A stretch of DNA of 64,000 bases from Anisakis pegreffii. Lineage: Eukaryota > Nematoda > Chromadorea > Rhabditida > Anisakidae. Position numbers and translations under genes: made by a program. The notes beneath the pieces are model-generated. The model searched no databases. It had not been told where the DNA came from and saw only the letters and a program-made list of their open reading frames with translations. The DNA lies in the NCBI GenBank assembly GCA_035041965.1, contig JAPYMA010000866.1, forward strand, positions 1 to 64,000. Reading direction: 5' to 3'. Positions 61,301 through 64,000 of the stretch are shown here, one piece after another. The first letter of the stretch is position 1. Each line of letters begins with the position of its first letter.

Positions 61301-64000
61301 CAAGATATATGATTTTCTTTATCCAGAGATTCTGCTCGATCGATTGGTGTTAAGAAATCGATATGTTACTGGTCAAAGCTGAGGGTACGGTAGGCTTGAA
61401 CTTCTTTACCCGAATAGCATCACAAAAATTGATATATCTCCTCGCATGGTGGAAATTTTCAAGCCGTTACTTCACTGTTAGAAAGAAGAGATTCTGCTCG
61501 ATCGAACGTTCTATAAATGATGATATGTTTCCGGGCAAAGCTGAGAAGACAGTGAGCTTGAATACATCATCAAACTCAAATTTCTATTAATTAGGATCAC
61601 AATAATTCCTATATCTCCCCGAGGAGTGAGAATTTTTACGCAGTTTCTTTCACCGTTAGAAAGAAGAGATTCTGCTCGATCGAACGGTGTATAAATGGTG
61701 ATATGTTTCCGGGCAAAGCTGAGAAGACGGTGAGCTTGAATACATCAAACTCATATTTCTATAGTTATGTATAGCCTCTCAATTGATCTATAGTGATCAT
61801 ACGGGAATGTTAATGAGCGACTCAGCGCTAGTTGAGATAGCTTTAAAAAAATAGCTACATCTCCTCAACAAAGCAAAATCGCTCGACAAGATATATGATT
61901 TTCTTTATCCAGAGATTCTGCTCGATCGATTGGTGTTAAGAAATCGATATGTTACTGGTCAAAGCTGAGGGTACGGTAGGCTTGAACTTCTTTACCCGAA
62001 TAGCATCACAAAAATTGATATATCTCCTCGCATAGTGGAAATTTTCAAGCCGTTACTTCACTGTTAGAAAGAAGAGATTCTGCTCGATCGAACGGTTTAT
62101 AAATGATGATATGTTTCCGGGCAAAGCTGAGAAGACAGTGAGCTTGAATACATCATCAAACTCAAATTTCTATTAATTAGGATCACAATAATTCCTATAT
62201 CTCCCCGAGGAGTGAGAATTTTTACGCAGTTTCTTTCACCGTTAGAAAGAAGAGATTCTGCTCGATCGAACGGTGTATAAATGGTGATATGTTTCCGGGC
62301 AAAGCTGAGAAGACGGTGAGCTTGAATACATCAAACTCATATTTCTATAGTTATGTATAGCCTCTCAATTGATCTATAGTGATCATACGGGAATGTTAAT
62401 GAGCGACTCAGCGCTAGTTGAGATAGCTTTAAAAAAATAGCTACATCTCCTCAACAAAGCAAAATCGCTCGACAAGATATATGATTTTCTTTATCCAGAG
62501 ATTCTGCTCGATCGATTGGTGTTAAGAAATCGATATGTTACTGGTCAAAGCTGAGGGTACGGTAGGCTTGAACTTCTTTACCCGAATAGCATCACAAAAA
62601 TTGATATATCTCCTCGCATAGTGGAAATTTTCAAGCCGTTACTTCACTGTTAGAAAGAAGAGATTCTGCTCGATCGAACGGTTTATAAATGATGATATGT
62701 TTCCGGGCAAAGCTGAGAAGACAGTGAGCTTGAATACATCATCAAACTCAAATTTCTATTAATTAGGATCACAATAATTCCTATATCTCCCCGAGGAGTG
62801 AGAATTTTTACGCAGTTTCTTTCACCGTTAGAAAGAAGAGATTCTGCTCGATCGAACGGTGTATAAATGGTGATATGTTTCCGGGCAAAGCTGAGAAGAC
62901 GGTGAGCTTGAATACATCAAACTCATATTTCTATAGTTATGTATAGCCTCTCAATTGATCTATAGTGATCATACGGGAATGTTAATGAGCGACTCAGCGC
63001 TAGTTGAGATAGCTTTAAAAAAATAGCTACATCTCCTCAACAAAGCAAAATCGCTCGACAAGATATATGATTTTCTTTATCCAGAGATTCTGCTCGATCG
63101 ATTGGTGTTAAGAAATCGATATGTTACTGGTCAAAGCTGAGGGTACGGTAGGCTTGAACTTCTTTACCCGAATAGCATCACAAAAATTGATATATCTCCT
63201 CGCATAGTGGAAATTTTCAAGCCGTTACTTCACTGTTAGAAACAGAAGAGATTCCGTTCGAGTCGGAAACGAGTTTATAAACGATAAAGTATATTTCGAG
63301 CAAGCTAGAGAAGACAGTGAGAAGCGAATCATCATCAAATAAATTTCTATTAATTAGGATCACAATAATTCCTATATCTCCCGAGGAGTGAGAATTTTTG
63401 CGCAGTTTCTTTCACCGTTAGAAGGAAGAGATTCTGCTGGATCGAACGGTTTATAAATGGTGATATGTTTCCGGGCAAAGCTGAGAAGACGGTGAGCTTG
63501 AATACATCAAACTCATATTTCTATAGTTATGTATAGCCTCTCAATTGATCTATAGTGATCATACGGGAATGTTAATGAGCGACTCAGCGCTAGTTGAGAT
63601 AGCTTTAAAAAAATAGCTACATCTCCTCAACAAAGCAAAATCGCTCGACAAGATATATGATTTTCTTTATCCAGAGATTCTGCTCGATCGATTGGTGTTA
63701 AGAAATCGATATGTTACTGGTCAAAGCTGAGGGTACGGTAGGCTTGAACTTCTTTACCCGAATAGCATCACAAAAATTGATATATCTCCTCGCATGGTGG
63801 AAATTTTCAAGCCGTTACTTCACTGTTAGATAGCAGAGATTTTGCTCGATCGAAAGTTTTATAAATGACGATATGTTTCCGGGCAAAGCTGAGAAGACAG
63901 TGAGCTTGAATACATCATCAAACTCAAATTTCGATTAATTACGATCACAATAATTCCTATATCTCCCCGAGGAGTGAGAACTTTCACGCAGTTTTTTTCG
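55371..64000 (+). repeat. 586-bp higher-order satellite array
   Basis: The landmark TATAGCCTCTCAATTGATC starts at 55681, 56267, 56853, 57439, 58025, 58611, 59197, 59605, 60191, 60777, 61184, 61770, 62356, 62942 and 63532. Spacings are 586 (eleven times), 408, 407 and 590. Each 586-bp unit holds three related sub-monomers of 246, 162 and 178 bp, each starting at the palindromic CTCGATCGA block (for example 55586, 55832, 55994, 56172). Higher-order units are almost identical while sub-monomers within a unit are clearly diverged, the normal sign of homogenisation by unequal exchange. The array continues past the window end. Open frames such as 59784-60011 and 61363-61590 are repeat-derived. Confidence 0.98.

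Noticed and set aside
54120..61590. Repeated open frames in the satellite (for example 54120-54389, 54459-54788, 59784-60011, 61363-61590)
   Set aside because: They recur only because the repeat unit recurs. They have no domain, no splice context, and most units break the frame.
55371..64000. Regular repeats considered as a CRISPR array
   Set aside because: The units are 162-246 bp with no short constant repeat and unique spacers, and the genome is eukaryotic.

Overview
The window is nuclear DNA of an AT-rich eukaryote, most likely a nematode. It has compact multi-exon genes with mostly short introns ending in TTTCAG- or TTGCAG-like acceptors. It also holds a WSC-domain peptide O-xylosyltransferase, a divergent 7TM receptor and a CHK-type kinase-like gene of a kind common in nematodes. 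I cannot name the species from sequence alone. There is no bacterial operon structure, CRISPR array or virus.

Layout: 1-9.9 kb is repeat-rich and gene-poor. It holds relics of a satellite family, two copies of a composite dispersed repeat (about 2.4-3.3 and 7.9-8.7 kb) and a 1-kb element with inverted ends plus a deleted second copy (4.5-5.9 kb). From 10.06 to 14.65 kb on the minus strand is a complete 13-exon gene for mitochondrial initiation factor 2 (714 aa by my splice model). About 1 kb away and divergently oriented, 15.64-20.55 kb on the plus strand, is a 14-exon xylosyltransferase gene of the SQV-6/XYLT type (about 872 aa). From 22.3 to 23.7 kb on the plus strand is a cysteamine/N-terminal-cysteine dioxygenase (ADO family) gene. 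From 24 to 41 kb I find no convincing gene, but there are a fold-back element (26.3-27.9 kb), a long hairpin (33.9 kb), an inverted dispersed pair and several small tandem duplications. From 41.2 to 46.2 kb on the plus strand is a seven-transmembrane receptor gene. From 48.7 to 51.9 kb on the minus strand is a six-exon CHK kinase-like gene whose catalytic HGD motif reads HGE.

From 54.1 kb to the end the window is satellite DNA. An older block in inverted orientation (54.1-55.37 kb) is followed by a regular higher-order array. Its unit is 586 bp, made of 246-, 162- and 178-bp sub-monomers, with two shortened units of about 408 bp that lack the 178-bp sub-monomer. The array runs off the window edge.

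The genes do not form a pathway: mitochondrial translation, proteoglycan linker synthesis, thiol dioxygenation, signalling and a small-molecule kinase-like protein. The most unusual points are the satellite architecture with its dispersed relics, two GC-AG introns supported by phase and protein conservation, the altered kinase catalytic motif and a possible change in the ADO Cys-Tyr pair. All exon boundaries were read by eye from splice consensus, phase and homology recalled from memory. They have not been tested with transcripts.
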